The notes under the pieces: model-generated
What the model saw: the letters and a program-made list of their open reading frames with translations, nothing else
What the model was told of the DNA's origin: nothing
The model's database searches: none
Translations under genes and position numbers: made by a program
Shown: positions 26,376 to 39,868 of the stretch, piece after piece
Layout of the letters: each line of letters opens with the position of its first letter
Position numbering within the stretch: position 1 is the stretch's first letter
From: Sphingobacterium sp. SGR-19
Lineage (GTDB): Bacteria > Bacteroidota > Bacteroidia > Sphingobacteriales > Sphingobacteriaceae
Direction of reading: 5' to 3'
Length of the DNA stretch: 64,000 bases
Assembly (NCBI RefSeq): GCF_011043555.1
Contig: NZ_JAAKGS010000008.1
Coordinates: 1 to 64,000, forward strand

Positions 26376-27863
26376 ATGAACAAAATATTTTATACGGCTT
26401 TTTTAATTTTTCCTTTACTATTCAGTGCCTGCTCGGGTTTCTTGGATAAAGAACCCTTTGAAGACCCGAGTGCCGAATCGGTAAAAGACGCTGCTTCAGC
26501 CGTGGCGATGGTTAATGCCGCCTATCAGCCTTTGCAGCGCCCTAAATTATACAACATGCGGATCTGGTCATTGGATATTATGGCGGGAAACAGTGTCGTG
26601 GGTGCTGGTGGTGGCGATGATGGTATCGAAACAATCCAGTTGGCCAACTTTTCTACCGGGCCAGACAATTTTGCGGCAGTTGACCTCTGGCGGGGGCCGA
26701 ACCCGGGAATATTGTATTGCAACACGGTGTTGGAAAATGTACCTGATATGGATATTGACGAGAACCTTAAAAACCGGATTATCGGTGAGGCAAAGTTCCT
26801 ACGGGCGCATTATTATTTCCTGTTGGTACAACTTTTTGGCGATGTGCCGTTGAGTTTGGTCCCCCCGAAACCAGATGATGATTTGAACCAGGAACGGATA
26901 GACAAAAACCGCATTTATAATGAAGTCATTATACCCGATCTGAATGATGCCATCAATCTGTTGCCCCGACGGGAAGAATATGGAGACGAAGATAAAGGGC
27001 GTGCAACAAAAGGAGCGGCCGCAGGGATATTGGCGAAGGTATACCTAACGCTGAAACAATATGAGCAGGCAGTCGAGATGTGTAATCTCGTAGCTGATTA
27101 CGGCTATGTACTCAATCCGGATTATAGTGATTGCTTCGGCGGGGAAAAAAGGCATAAAAACACACCCGAATCACTCTTTGAAGTACAATATTATGGACTT
27201 ACAAATGCAGGTTTTTGGGATGATGAAAACCAGGCAAATTGGCTGAGTACCTACATGGGGCCGCGTAATTCCAGCTGGGTAGGTGGCGGCTACGGTTGGA
27301 ACCAACCGACGGAAGAATTCGTTAGCCAATATGAACAAGGCGATTTGCGCAAAGATAAAACCGTACTCTATGAAGGAGGGCCTTTGTTTGACGGCAAGCA
27401 ATACAAATCCAATATGTCTTCCACGGGATATAACGTCCGGAAATTTCTGGTACCCCTGTCGGTATCACCGGATTACAACACAAATGCGGCAAATATCGTG
27501 GTGCTACGCTATGCCGATGTATTGCTGATGAAAGCCGAAGCACTGAACGAGCTTGGCCGTACCGGAGAAGCTGTAGAGCCGTTATATAGTGTTCGCGAAC
27601 GTGCGGGTTTGACCAATAAGCAGGAGCTGGAAAATTTGTCACAAAGTGACATGCGTGAAAAAATCCGTCAAGAGCGGCGTATCGAACTGGCTTTTGAAGG
27701 ACACCGTTGGTTTGATATGATCCGGTGGGATAACGGACAGTATGCGTTGGACTTTCTGCACAGTATCGGTAAGCTGAACGCAGCCAGAAAGCACCTATTG
27801 CTTCCTATTCCACAAGTAGAACGGGATGCCAACCCGAAATTGAGACAGAATCCCGGTTATTAA
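26376..27863 (+). CDS. SusD-type glycan-binding lipoprotein of glucan locus
   Basis: 495 residues. Lipobox LFSACS (Cys near residue 19), then GFLDKEPFEDPS, GEAKFLRAHYYFLLVQLFGDVPL, VVLRYADVLLMKAEALNELG, and RQERRIELAFEGHRWFDMIRW, all typical for SusD. It caps the SusC encoded 19 bases upstream and helps capture the oligosaccharide at the surface. Confidence 0.95.
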   Translation: MNKIFYTAFLIFPLLFSACSGFLDKEPFEDPSAESVKDAASAVAMVNAAYQPLQRPKLYNMRIWSLDIMAGNSVVGAGGGDDGIETIQLANFSTGPDNFAAVDLWRGPNPGILYCNTVLENVPDMDIDENLKNRIIGEAKFLRAHYYFLLVQLFGDVPLSLVPPKPDDDLNQERIDKNRIYNEVIIPDLNDAINLLPRREEYGDEDKGRATKGAAAGILAKVYLTLKQYEQAVEMCNLVADYGYVLNPDYSDCFGGEKRHKNTPESLFEVQYYGLTNAGFWDDENQANWLSTYMGPRNSSWVGGGYGWNQPTEEFVSQYEQGDLRKDKTVLYEGGPLFDGKQYKSNMSSTGYNVRKFLVPLSVSPDYNTNAANIVVLRYADVLLMKAEALNELGRTGEAVEPLYSVRERAGLTNKQELENLSQSDMREKIRQERRIELAFEGHRWFDMIRWDNGQYALDFLHSIGKLNAARKHLLLPIPQVERDANPKLRQNPGY

Positions 27864-27864
27864 T

Positions 27865-29337
27865 ATGTTTACGATGAAGAAAATATATCATATCCTGAGC
27901 TTATGTTTGGTAATCCCCATGCTATTGAGCTCTTGTAAAGAAGATTTTGGCGGGGTAGATTATCCCGATGGGCCGTTGGCCTTATCCGTAGATGAATCGG
28001 AAATCGTTTTGGACGTGGCCGCTCCGGAAAGCGATGCGATTACCTTTCAGTGGACTCCGGGATCGAATTTTGGATCCAATGCTGCGATAAAATATACGTT
28101 TGAGCTGGCGGTAAGGGGAGCAAATTTTGACGAAGCGATCAGTAGTACGCACGATCAAGGGAATACGATACTGACCTATCGGACGGCCGCCCTCAACAGC
28201 TTATTGCTTGATGATTTTGGCGTGGAACCGGGGAGTTCGGTAGAACTGGAGGTCCGTGTAACGGCGCATGTGCAGGCGGCAGGTATAGTTCCGCAGGTAT
28301 CTGACGCTATAGTGATAACCGTGCAGACCTATAAACCTGTTAGCTCCACGTTATTCCTGATTGGCAGTGCCACACCGAATGGATGGAGTGCAGATGACCC
28401 AACGCCAATGAATGCCATGCAGGGTACACCGGGAGGCTTTATGTGGCAAGGCAATTTAGTTCCGGGCGAGTTTAAATTTATCACGACAGAAGGTCAGTTT
28501 GCGCCTTCCTACAATCGTGGCGAAAACGGCAGTACCCTGTATTTTAGGGAGTCAGAAGACGATCCGTATGATGAGCCGTTCCATATTACGGAAGCAGGAA
28601 CCTATCAGATTAGGGTTAACCTGATTGCCCGGACGATAGACATCGTAGAAGCAGAAGGGCCTCCCTATAGCGAACTGTGGTTTGTCGGAGGCTTTACGGG
28701 ATGGCAGTTTGCGCCGATGGTGCAGGATGCCAATGATCCGTTTATCTTTTACTACCACGCTGCACTGAGCTCAGATGCCGGATCGGATGAATTCAAGATC
28801 GCCACCCGGCCGGATTTTGATCAGAGCATCGTATTCCTACGTCCGGAAACCAACGGACAGGGAGTGGGTACGGATTTACCGGTGGTGAGCTGGTCGGAAA
28901 GTGAGAACGCAGCGGACTATAAATGGAAAATATCGGATGGAACGTACAAAATCAGGTTGGATCTGCGTGAAAATAAAATCGATATTGTACCCTTCACACC
29001 TTATGCTAATATGTATCTGGTTGGGGATGCAACACCCAACGGATGGGATGTGGAAAATGCAACAGCCATGGCAAAAGGGAGTACCGCTTACCAATTTACA
29101 TGGAGCGGATCCTTAAAAGCTGGCGAATTGAAATTTAGTTGTGATAAACAGACCGACTGGAACGGTGCTTGGTTCTTGGCTTCGGCTAATGGGAAGGAAC
29201 CTACTGGTGATGTCGAACAGATGCTATTCAGCTATCCCGGCTCTAATCCGGATAATAAGTGGAAGATCGCGTCTGCGGGAACATATACGATTACCCTGGA
29301 TCAGTTAAAACATACCGTAATCATTGAAAAACAATAG
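27865..29337 (+). CDS. SusE/SusF-like surface glycan-binding lipoprotein
   Basis: 490 residues. An in-frame ATG at 27874 is an alternative start. Lipobox LLSSCK, an N-terminal SusE domain (about 35-150), then three successive starch-binding-type modules. Module 1 begins LFLIGSATPNGWS, module 2 LWFVGGFTGWQF and module 3 MYLVGDATPNGWD; each ends in a TYxIRxxL...IDIV-like strand. Modules 1 and 3 share the ATPNGW core, suggesting internal duplication. It begins one base after the susD stop. Expected to hold dextran- or starch-like glucans at the outer membrane. Confidence 0.88.
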   Translation: MFTMKKIYHILSLCLVIPMLLSSCKEDFGGVDYPDGPLALSVDESEIVLDVAAPESDAITFQWTPGSNFGSNAAIKYTFELAVRGANFDEAISSTHDQGNTILTYRTAALNSLLLDDFGVEPGSSVELEVRVTAHVQAAGIVPQVSDAIVITVQTYKPVSSTLFLIGSATPNGWSADDPTPMNAMQGTPGGFMWQGNLVPGEFKFITTEGQFAPSYNRGENGSTLYFRESEDDPYDEPFHITEAGTYQIRVNLIARTIDIVEAEGPPYSELWFVGGFTGWQFAPMVQDANDPFIFYYHAALSSDAGSDEFKIATRPDFDQSIVFLRPETNGQGVGTDLPVVSWSESENAADYKWKISDGTYKIRLDLRENKIDIVPFTPYANMYLVGDATPNGWDVENATAMAKGSTAYQFTWSGSLKAGELKFSCDKQTDWNGAWFLASANGKEPTGDVEQMLFSYPGSNPDNKWKIASAGTYTITLDQLKHTVIIEKQ

Positions 29338-29348
29338 GAAGAAAGAAA

Positions 29349-31109
29349 ATGAAGAAAATACCTTGGTCTTTACTGATTTGTACTACCCTGTTATGGGGAA
29401 GTTGTAAAGATTATTATGATGTCAATGCAGATCCAGTTACGTATGGTGAAACCTATTTTAAGGCAGCTCTGCATAAAGATCGGGCAGTATATAGTCCCGG
29501 CGATCAGGTAAAACTCTCTTTGGATGGCAAAATCGATCCACAGGAATTAACGGTGTGCTATACGCATCTCGGAGTGGTTTTAAAAGAAGAGAAACTAACA
29601 GGCTCTTCTTGGACTTGGACCGCACCATCGGATGACTTTAAGGGTTACTTGGTGTATGTGTATAAGAGCGATGATCCACAAAAGAAAGCGCTGCATAGTA
29701 TGGCAGTGGATGTGTCGTCGGAATGGACGAAATTTCCGAGATATGGTTTTGTTTCCAGTTACGAACGCTTATCGCCAGAAATGATCCAACGGAATATGGA
29801 GAATCTAAGCCGTTTTCATATCAATGGCGTACAATTCTACGATTGGAAATACGATCATCAGAAGCCTCTTGCCGGCACTCCTGAAAACCCGGCCGAAAGT
29901 TGGGCAGACTTGATCGGGCGGATCAACTACAAGTCTACCGTCGAGGGGTATATCCAAGCAGCGCACGACATGGGGATGAAAGCGATGTTTTATAACCTGT
30001 TATTCGGCGCGTTATCGAATGCCGCGGGTGATGGCGTGCGGGAGGAGTGGTATCTGTTTAAGGATGCGGAACGGAAAGAAAAGGATGTGCATCCACTGGA
30101 TCCGCCATTTCGCAGCAGTATTTATCTGACGAACCCTGCGAATACGGACTGGCAGAATTACATTAATAAGCGTCATCAGGAAGTATACGATGTATTTGAT
30201 TTTGATGGCTTTCATATTGATCAGTTAGGCAATCGAGGAACGGTTTATGACTATAACGGTCAGGAGGTGGAATTGGCTCAAGCCTACGGCCCGTTTATCG
30301 AATCTACTGTTGCTGCATTTCCGGATAAGTACCATGTGATGAACTCTGTCACGCAATATGGGCAGGAGAGTCCGATTGCAACATCGGATGTAGATTTCCT
30401 GTATACCGAAGTTTGGGATCCGTTAAATTCATTCAATGACCTCGTGGGCATTATCCGCGATAACTATCGGTATAGCGGTTATGAGAAAAATAGCGTGCTG
30501 GCAGCGTATATGAACTATGGGCGTTCCAACCAATCGGGGTTTCTCAACGAGCCGGGCATCCTGCTCACCAATGCGGTTATCTTTGCCAATGGTGGAGCAC
30601 ACCTGGAAATCGGCGAACACTATCTCACGAACGAGTATTTTCCCAATAATAACTTACAGTTGCGGGGAACAACCAAAGATAAGCTGATCACTTACTACGA
30701 TTTTATGGTGGGCTATCAGAACCTGTTGCGCGATGGTGGAGAGGCCTTTGAGCCTGCTGTCGAAGCACAAAACGACGGTGTTGCGGTAGTGAATGGAACT
30801 GCCGTCCAAGGAAATATAACGAGTTACGGGCGTCGGTTCAGTAACCGTGATGTTGTTCATCTTGTCAACTTCAACAATGCCAGTACCATGGAATGGCGGG
30901 ACAGCAATGGTACGCAACGCGAACCGAATACCGTGACCGATGTGTCCTTGCGGATTCCGGTAAGCAAAACGGTGCGTAAGGTATGGATGGCGTCGCCGGA
31001 TATCGCTGCCGGTGCACCTATTGAGTTGCCTATAGAACAGCAAGGGAATACGTTGACGGTTAGCTTGCCAAGCCTTCAATATTGGGATATGTTGGTTATA
31101 GAATATTAA
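29349..31109 (+). CDS. GH66 dextranase / cycloisomaltooligosaccharide glucanotransferase-like lipoprotein
   Basis: 586 residues, lipoprotein signal with Cys19 (LLWGSCKDYY). After an N-terminal beta domain the GH66 barrel shows GVQFYDWKYDHQKPL, the nucleophile Asp291 in GFHIDQLG and the acid/base Glu354 in YTEVWD. GH66 enzymes cut alpha-1,6-glucan (dextran) internally or cyclise it. Surface location would let it make isomalto-oligosaccharides for SusCD. It lacks the inserted CBM35 modules of cyclising bacilli enzymes as far as I can see, so dextranase is the likelier activity. Confidence 0.87.
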   Translation: MKKIPWSLLICTTLLWGSCKDYYDVNADPVTYGETYFKAALHKDRAVYSPGDQVKLSLDGKIDPQELTVCYTHLGVVLKEEKLTGSSWTWTAPSDDFKGYLVYVYKSDDPQKKALHSMAVDVSSEWTKFPRYGFVSSYERLSPEMIQRNMENLSRFHINGVQFYDWKYDHQKPLAGTPENPAESWADLIGRINYKSTVEGYIQAAHDMGMKAMFYNLLFGALSNAAGDGVREEWYLFKDAERKEKDVHPLDPPFRSSIYLTNPANTDWQNYINKRHQEVYDVFDFDGFHIDQLGNRGTVYDYNGQEVELAQAYGPFIESTVAAFPDKYHVMNSVTQYGQESPIATSDVDFLYTEVWDPLNSFNDLVGIIRDNYRYSGYEKNSVLAAYMNYGRSNQSGFLNEPGILLTNAVIFANGGAHLEIGEHYLTNEYFPNNNLQLRGTTKDKLITYYDFMVGYQNLLRDGGEAFEPAVEAQNDGVAVVNGTAVQGNITSYGRRFSNRDVVHLVNFNNASTMEWRDSNGTQREPNTVTDVSLRIPVSKTVRKVWMASPDIAAGAPIELPIEQQGNTLTVSLPSLQYWDMLVIEY

Positions 31110-31113
31110 GAAT

Positions 31114-35800
<4,687 letters not shown>

Positions 35801-35801
35801 G

Positions 35802-35828
35802 TTAAGGGCGCAGTGGCTGCGCCCTTAA
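35802..35828. terminator. perfect 12-bp hairpin, bidirectional terminator
   Basis: TTAAGGGCGCAG (35802-35813) and CTGCGCCCTTAA (35817-35828) are perfectly complementary with a 3-base loop. It lies between the convergent GH97 and thioredoxin genes and includes the stop codon of the latter. Flanking T or A runs are short, so efficiency is uncertain. Confidence 0.75.
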
Positions 35829-36496
35829 AGTAACTCTCTCAGCTTTGTATTCAAAGCTTCACCATGCAGGTTACGAGCCACAATAGTGCCTTCGGGGTCG
35901 ACCAGAATATTTTGCGGAATTGCGCGCACACCGTATAACGTTCCTGCTGCATTCTGCCACGATTGTAGATCAGAGATGTGTTTCCAAGTTAATTTATCTT
36001 TTTCAATAGCAGCGACCCAATCGTCAAGTTTACGGTCAAAAGAAACGCCCAAGATCTCAAAATTCTTGTCTTTAAATTCAGCATATGTCTTCACCAAATT
36101 GGGGTTTTCTCTACGACAATCTGGACACCAAGAGGCCCAGAATTCGATCAGTACATATTTACCGCGCAAGTCCGAAAGAGAAAAAGGTTCGCCTTCGGGG
36201 GTAAGTTGGGTGATGGCGGGTGCTTTTTTGCCTACGGATGAATTTTCCAAACGTTTAAGGTAATAATCAAATTGCTTGCCTTGTGCCGACCGGCGTACAG
36301 TTTTGTCTAAACCTTTAAATAACCTTCGTAGTTCTTTATAATCGGGATTGTATCCACCCACTCGTTGTATAGTTTTCAGTGTTTCGATACTCGAAGGATT
36401 GGCTTTGACCTGTGCAATAAGCTCTTCTTTTGTTTGAGCAAAAAGGAGAGTAGGTATCGTGAACAAGAATATCGCTATATATTTTTTCATGATCAT
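35825..36496 (-). CDS. TlpA-like thioredoxin family protein
   Basis: 223 residues with a signal peptide (cleavage near LFAQ). A helical segment (20-90) precedes an AhpC/TSA-Redoxin thioredoxin fold with the active site WCPDC (FWASWCPDCRRENPNL) and the cis-Pro region AIPQNILVDPEG. A periplasmic thiol reductant or cytochrome maturation-type protein. Substrate unknown. A minus-strand TATCTTTG at 36512-36519 is a fitting -7 element. Confidence 0.85.
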   Translation of the reverse strand: MIMKKYIAIFLFTIPTLLFAQTKEELIAQVKANPSSIETLKTIQRVGGYNPDYKELRRLFKGLDKTVRRSAQGKQFDYYLKRLENSSVGKKAPAITQLTPEGEPFSLSDLRGKYVLIEFWASWCPDCRRENPNLVKTYAEFKDKNFEILGVSFDRKLDDWVAAIEKDKLTWKHISDLQSWQNAAGTLYGVRAIPQNILVDPEGTIVARNLHGEALNTKLRELL

Positions 36497-36511
36497 CTTT
36501 ATTTATTCCTG

Positions 36512-36519
36512 CAAAGATA
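36512..36519 (-). promoter_or_regulatory. -7 element for the TlpA-like gene
   Basis: Minus-strand TATCTTTG matches TAnnTTTG and lies 15 bases upstream of the first ATG. No -33 TTTG at standard spacing is seen. Confidence 0.35.
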
Positions 36520-36609
36520 CGTGAAGTTTTTTAGAGCTGCATAACAGAAGGATAAACTTACGCTCTATAATGCTTATCCTTTGGTTATAAGTTTATAGGG
36601 AGTTAACAG

Positions 36610-36665
36610 GGGGTTAGTAGGGGTATAGTAGGGGTATAATAGAGTATTAACCCCTATTAATACCT
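36610..36665. repeat. G-rich 10-11 bp tandem repeat followed by inverted partner
   Basis: Three successive units GGGGTTAGTA (36610-36619), GGGGTATAGTA (36620-36630) and GGGGTATAATA (36631-36641) are followed by TTAACCCCTATTAATACC (36648-36665), which is a near-complement of the last unit. It lies in the divergent region between the TlpA-like and AraC genes. The rest of this roughly 300-base gap holds only the promoters listed. Confidence 0.55.
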
Positions 36666-36727
36666 TGCTATATCCCTATAAAATCTACTTTAAGAGATAA
36701 TTAGTATAGAAGATGTATCGAGCGTTT

Positions 36728-36737
36728 CCCCCCCCCC
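36728..36737 (+). repeat. C10 homopolymer tract abutting the araC-type promoter
   Basis: Ten consecutive C residues end 3 bases before the -33 TTTG of the AraC-family regulator promoter. Such tracts change length by slipped-strand mispairing. Confidence 0.8.
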
Positions 36738-36740
36738 GGA

Positions 36741-36771
36741 TTTGACTACAATAAAAATATGACTATATTTG
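36741..36771 (+). promoter_or_regulatory. consensus Bacteroidota promoter of the AraC-family gene
   Basis: TTTG (36741-36744), 19 bases, then TATATTTG (36764-36771): an exact fit to TTTG-N19-TAnnTTTG. A start near 36776 gives a leader of about 24 bases to the ATG at 36800. Confidence 0.75.
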
Positions 36772-36799
36772 CTTGTGCAGAATTGATCTAAATAAAAAA

Positions 36800-37687
36800 A
36801 TGAAGAATAGTTGTGCATTGACCGCTACGCAATACGCTTTTCAACATCAATATATTAAAGGGAATGCGCTGTTCTCTTATCAAACAGCAAAAGCATGCTA
36901 TATCAACATTCTTTCCCGCCATTGTTCGCAAACCATTCATTACACGTTATCCCATGCTTCGTGCGTTTTGCCAGAAGGGCATAATGTTATTCATTACCTC
37001 GAGGCGCACGATACTATCGAAATAAGGAGCGAAGACGAATGTAATCATCTTGTCATCGTATTGATTGCACCCGAAAACCTCCACTTCTTTCATGATAAAT
37101 ATCAACAAGAACCGCTGAGGTTTGCCAAGGGTTTTATGACGAAGAGTGATACGCGCTTTCGACTTTTATTTGAGCAACTTGAATCATTGCCGGAAACAGA
37201 TTTGCTTTACCAGATGCGCTCGGAGTTGATTATTTTGGAAATTATATTTCATCAAATACAATCGCTGGCAGTAGAGAACAAAAATACACAGCATGTAATT
37301 GTGATGAAAGGTCATTATGAGAAAATCCTACTTGCCAAAGAGATTATCGAAGAAGACCTTTCGAAGAATCATAGTATTCCCGACTTAGCTAAACAGGTGG
37401 GAACAAATGTGCAATATCTAAAAAAATACTTTAAGCAATATTTTGGGAAAACGGTGATGAATTATATTACCGAGAAAAAAATGGAACATGCCAAAGAGCT
37501 CATTCTTACAGGCAATCATAGAGTGTCAGATGTAGCCCGCATGACGGGCTACAAACACTCGACTCATTTTACCACTGCTTTTAAAAAACATTTTGGTTTT
37601 ATTCCTAACTCTTTAAAATATAGCTTTCTGCTCCAGCAAGGAACGGAAATATTCATAGAATTGGAACCTATTCTTGGTTGTTTGTAA
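36800..37687 (+). CDS. AraC family transcriptional regulator
   Basis: 295 residues from the ATG at 36800; a TTG at 36773 overlaps the predicted start site of transcription and is unlikely. The N-terminal half is a ligand-sensing region without a clear family. The C-terminal AraC DNA-binding domain has two helix-turn-helix motifs: SIPDLAKQVGTNVQYLKKYFKQYFG and RVSDVARMTGYKHSTHFTTAFKKHFG. Its build resembles PchR-type siderophore regulators, and a siderophore receptor operon lies 2.2 kb away, but a regulatory link is only inferred. It abuts the convergent NagB gene with no spacer. Confidence 0.85.
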   Translation: MKNSCALTATQYAFQHQYIKGNALFSYQTAKACYINILSRHCSQTIHYTLSHASCVLPEGHNVIHYLEAHDTIEIRSEDECNHLVIVLIAPENLHFFHDKYQQEPLRFAKGFMTKSDTRFRLLFEQLESLPETDLLYQMRSELIILEIIFHQIQSLAVENKNTQHVIVMKGHYEKILLAKEIIEEDLSKNHSIPDLAKQVGTNVQYLKKYFKQYFGKTVMNYITEKKMEHAKELILTGNHRVSDVARMTGYKHSTHFTTAFKKHFGFIPNSLKYSFLLQQGTEIFIELEPILGCL

Positions 37688-39610
37688 TTAATCAAATCTC
37701 CATCTTACAAAAGCTTCGATAGCTTCGTAATCTGCTAATCCTAGCTTATGGTATAGCTCTGCCGTTTCACTTGTACGATCTTCAGCACGTACCCAAAATT
37801 CGCGCGGGTCATCTCCCGGGAATACAGGCACGTCTTTCTGTGATTGGTGTTTGAAGATAGCAAGACGCTTGCGTTTCACCTCTTGCGGAGAGAGTGGAAC
37901 CGCCATTTCAATTTCGTGAATTGGATATTCGTGCCAAGCGCCTCTGTATAGCCATAACCAACAATCTTTGGTCCATTCATCGGTCTTCGATAGTCGTTTT
38001 AAAGCTTCGAAGATGATGTCAAAACATACTTTATGCGTTCCATGCGGATCGGCAAAGTCACCTGCAGCAAAGACCTGATGTGGCCTCACTTTTCGAAGCA
38101 ATTCCATGGTTTGTTGGATATCGTCTTCGTAAGAAACATCTTTAGAAAATTTACCGCGATCATAGAAAGGTAAATCTTGGAAATGAATATTACGATCTGG
38201 AAGTCCGACAAAACGTGCCCCTGCAATAGCCTCTCCTTTACGGATCAAAGCCTTAATAGTACGAATGATTTCCGGATCGACCTGATTTGGCTGTTTTGTT
38301 TTGAAAAATTCCTTCGCTTCGTTGTAGATTTTGGCCGTAATACCGTTGTCGTCATCCACAGCGACCGCAAAATCTTGAACAAATTCTAAATATCGCAAAA
38401 CATCATCGTCCCAAACGGCTGTATTGCCTGAAGTTTGATAAGCAACGTGAACGTTATGTCCTTGATCAGCTAAACGAATAAACGTTCCACCCATAGAAAT
38501 GACATCATCGTCGGGGTGAGGGGAAAACAGGATAACGTTTTTCTGCCCCGGCTCCGCTCTTTCCGGTCGGTTAGTATCATCTACACCAGGTTTTCCACCA
38601 GGCCAACCGGTAATGGTATGTTGCAATTCGTTGAATATTTTGATATTGATGCTGTATGCCGGGCCTTTCTCTGTCACCAGCTGAGCCATGCCATTATTGT
38701 TGTAATCGTCATCGGTTAACTTTAAAATGGCCTTATTCAATTTCAATGATAGCCATACAACCGCTTTTTTTATCAATGTATCCGTCCACGTTACTTCTTT
38801 TGCCAGCCAAGGTAAATCAAATCGGGTCAATTGTGAAGCTGCATCTGTATCCAATATGAATTCTACTGAACTAGAAAGCTGAAGATATGTTGCTGGAATG
38901 TCAGAGGATATTTCCCCCTCTACAGCTTTCTTTACAATTTCCGCTTTTTTCTCATTCCAAGCCATGAGTACAATCTCTTTAGCCTTAAAGATTGTTCCAA
39001 CGCCCATCGTGATCGCTTTGGTAGGTACATTTTCCTTTCCTCCGAAGTCACGAGAAGCGTCTCGGCGTGTTAAATCGTCCAATACAACCAAACGGGTACC
39101 TGAGTTGGGTGCTGAACCCGGCTCATTAAATCCGATATGCCCTGTCCGTCCTATACCTAGAAGCTGGATGTCGATACCTCCTAAATTCGATATCTTCTGC
39201 TCATATGCTTCACAATAGGTGTGTATGGCATCCTCCGGCAATGTGCCATCGGGAATATTGATATGCTCTTTAGGAACATCAATATGGTCGAACAGATTTT
39301 TGTTCATGAACGCCACATAACTTTGGGGAGCATCAGGTTTCATGGGGTAATACTCGTCCAAATTGAATGTGACAACATTTTTAAAGCTTAACCCCTCTTC
39401 TTTGTGAAGACGGACTAATTCTTTATACACTTTAACAGGTGTGGCGCCGGTAGCCAGACCTAATACCGCTGTCTCGCCTTTTGCCTGTTTTTCTTTGATG
39501 ATGGTAGCTATACGATTAGCAACATCCACAGAAGCTTCATTTTGATTGTCGTACACTTTTACCGGTACACGCTCAAAACGAGTCTCCTCCAATAAGTTTA
39601 ATCTTGCCAT
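37688..39610 (-). CDS. nagB: glucosamine-6-phosphate deaminase fused to PIG-L/LmbE-like domain
   Basis: 640 residues, over twice the length of E. coli NagB. Residues 1-270 are NagB: LGLATGATPVKVY, FNLDEYYP with the catalytic Asp, and GIGRTGHIGFNEPGS with His and Glu. The E. coli Asp141 position is Thr here. Residues ~370-600 are a PIG-L-type zinc deacetylase fold (FSPHPDDDVISMGG and DPHGTHK). Such long forms occur in Bacteroidota. The deaminase converts GlcN-6-P to fructose-6-P and ammonia; the deacetylase part may act on GlcNAc derivatives, which is inferred. A minus-strand TAAATTTG at 39646-39653 is a likely -7 element. Confidence 0.88.
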   Translation of the reverse strand: MARLNLLEETRFERVPVKVYDNQNEASVDVANRIATIIKEKQAKGETAVLGLATGATPVKVYKELVRLHKEEGLSFKNVVTFNLDEYYPMKPDAPQSYVAFMNKNLFDHIDVPKEHINIPDGTLPEDAIHTYCEAYEQKISNLGGIDIQLLGIGRTGHIGFNEPGSAPNSGTRLVVLDDLTRRDASRDFGGKENVPTKAITMGVGTIFKAKEIVLMAWNEKKAEIVKKAVEGEISSDIPATYLQLSSSVEFILDTDAASQLTRFDLPWLAKEVTWTDTLIKKAVVWLSLKLNKAILKLTDDDYNNNGMAQLVTEKGPAYSINIKIFNELQHTITGWPGGKPGVDDTNRPERAEPGQKNVILFSPHPDDDVISMGGTFIRLADQGHNVHVAYQTSGNTAVWDDDVLRYLEFVQDFAVAVDDDNGITAKIYNEAKEFFKTKQPNQVDPEIIRTIKALIRKGEAIAGARFVGLPDRNIHFQDLPFYDRGKFSKDVSYEDDIQQTMELLRKVRPHQVFAAGDFADPHGTHKVCFDIIFEALKRLSKTDEWTKDCWLWLYRGAWHEYPIHEIEMAVPLSPQEVKRKRLAIFKHQSQKDVPVFPGDDPREFWVRAEDRTSETAELYHKLGLADYEAIEAFVRWRFD

Positions 39611-39645
39611 TGATAAGGGTAATTAATTGTTTACAACCTGAATAA

Positions 39646-39653
39646 CAAATTTA
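39646..39653 (-). promoter_or_regulatory. -7 element for the nagB fusion gene
   Basis: Minus-strand TAAATTTG fits TAnnTTTG, about 35 bases upstream of the ATG. No TTTG at 19-20 bases further upstream. Confidence 0.35.
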
Positions 39654-39820
39654 AAAATAAAACCGGTCTAACACTAAAAAAGTAGGCAAAATCATGCAAA
39701 AAAAAGCATAAATAAAGATGCAATCGGTTGTTTAAAAGTAAATTTTCTGCGAAAATCGATTCGCGTACCCTTCCATTTTCCAAATTTGAATTATTATTTT
39801 CCGAATGCGTCATCTTCTTA

Positions 39821-39837
39821 TTTAGAATAAATCTATA
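39821..39837. promoter_or_regulatory. operator-like dyad 1 at the xus-type promoter
   Basis: TTTAGA-N5-TCTATA (39821-39837). The right half overlaps the -7 element TATATTTG (39834-39841). It is the same layout as the dyad 31 bp downstream with one base difference in the half sites. Confidence 0.6.
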
Positions 39838-39841
39838 TTTG
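39834..39841 (+). promoter_or_regulatory. -7 element of the xus-type operon
   Basis: TATATTTG, exact match to TAnnTTTG, with predicted start near 39846 and a leader of about 23 bases. No TTTG at -33. Confidence 0.55.
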
Positions 39842-39851
39842 CAGCGAATTA

Positions 39852-39868
39852 TTTAGACCAGTTCTAAA
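39852..39868. promoter_or_regulatory. operator-like dyad 2 abutting the xusA-like start codon
   Basis: TTTAGA-N5-TCTAAA (39852-39868), a perfect 6-bp dyad ending immediately before the ATG at 39869. Two copies 31 bp apart (three helical turns) around a promoter of an iron-uptake operon suggest a metal-dependent repressor such as a Fur or DtxR family protein; the protein itself is not identified. Confidence 0.6.
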
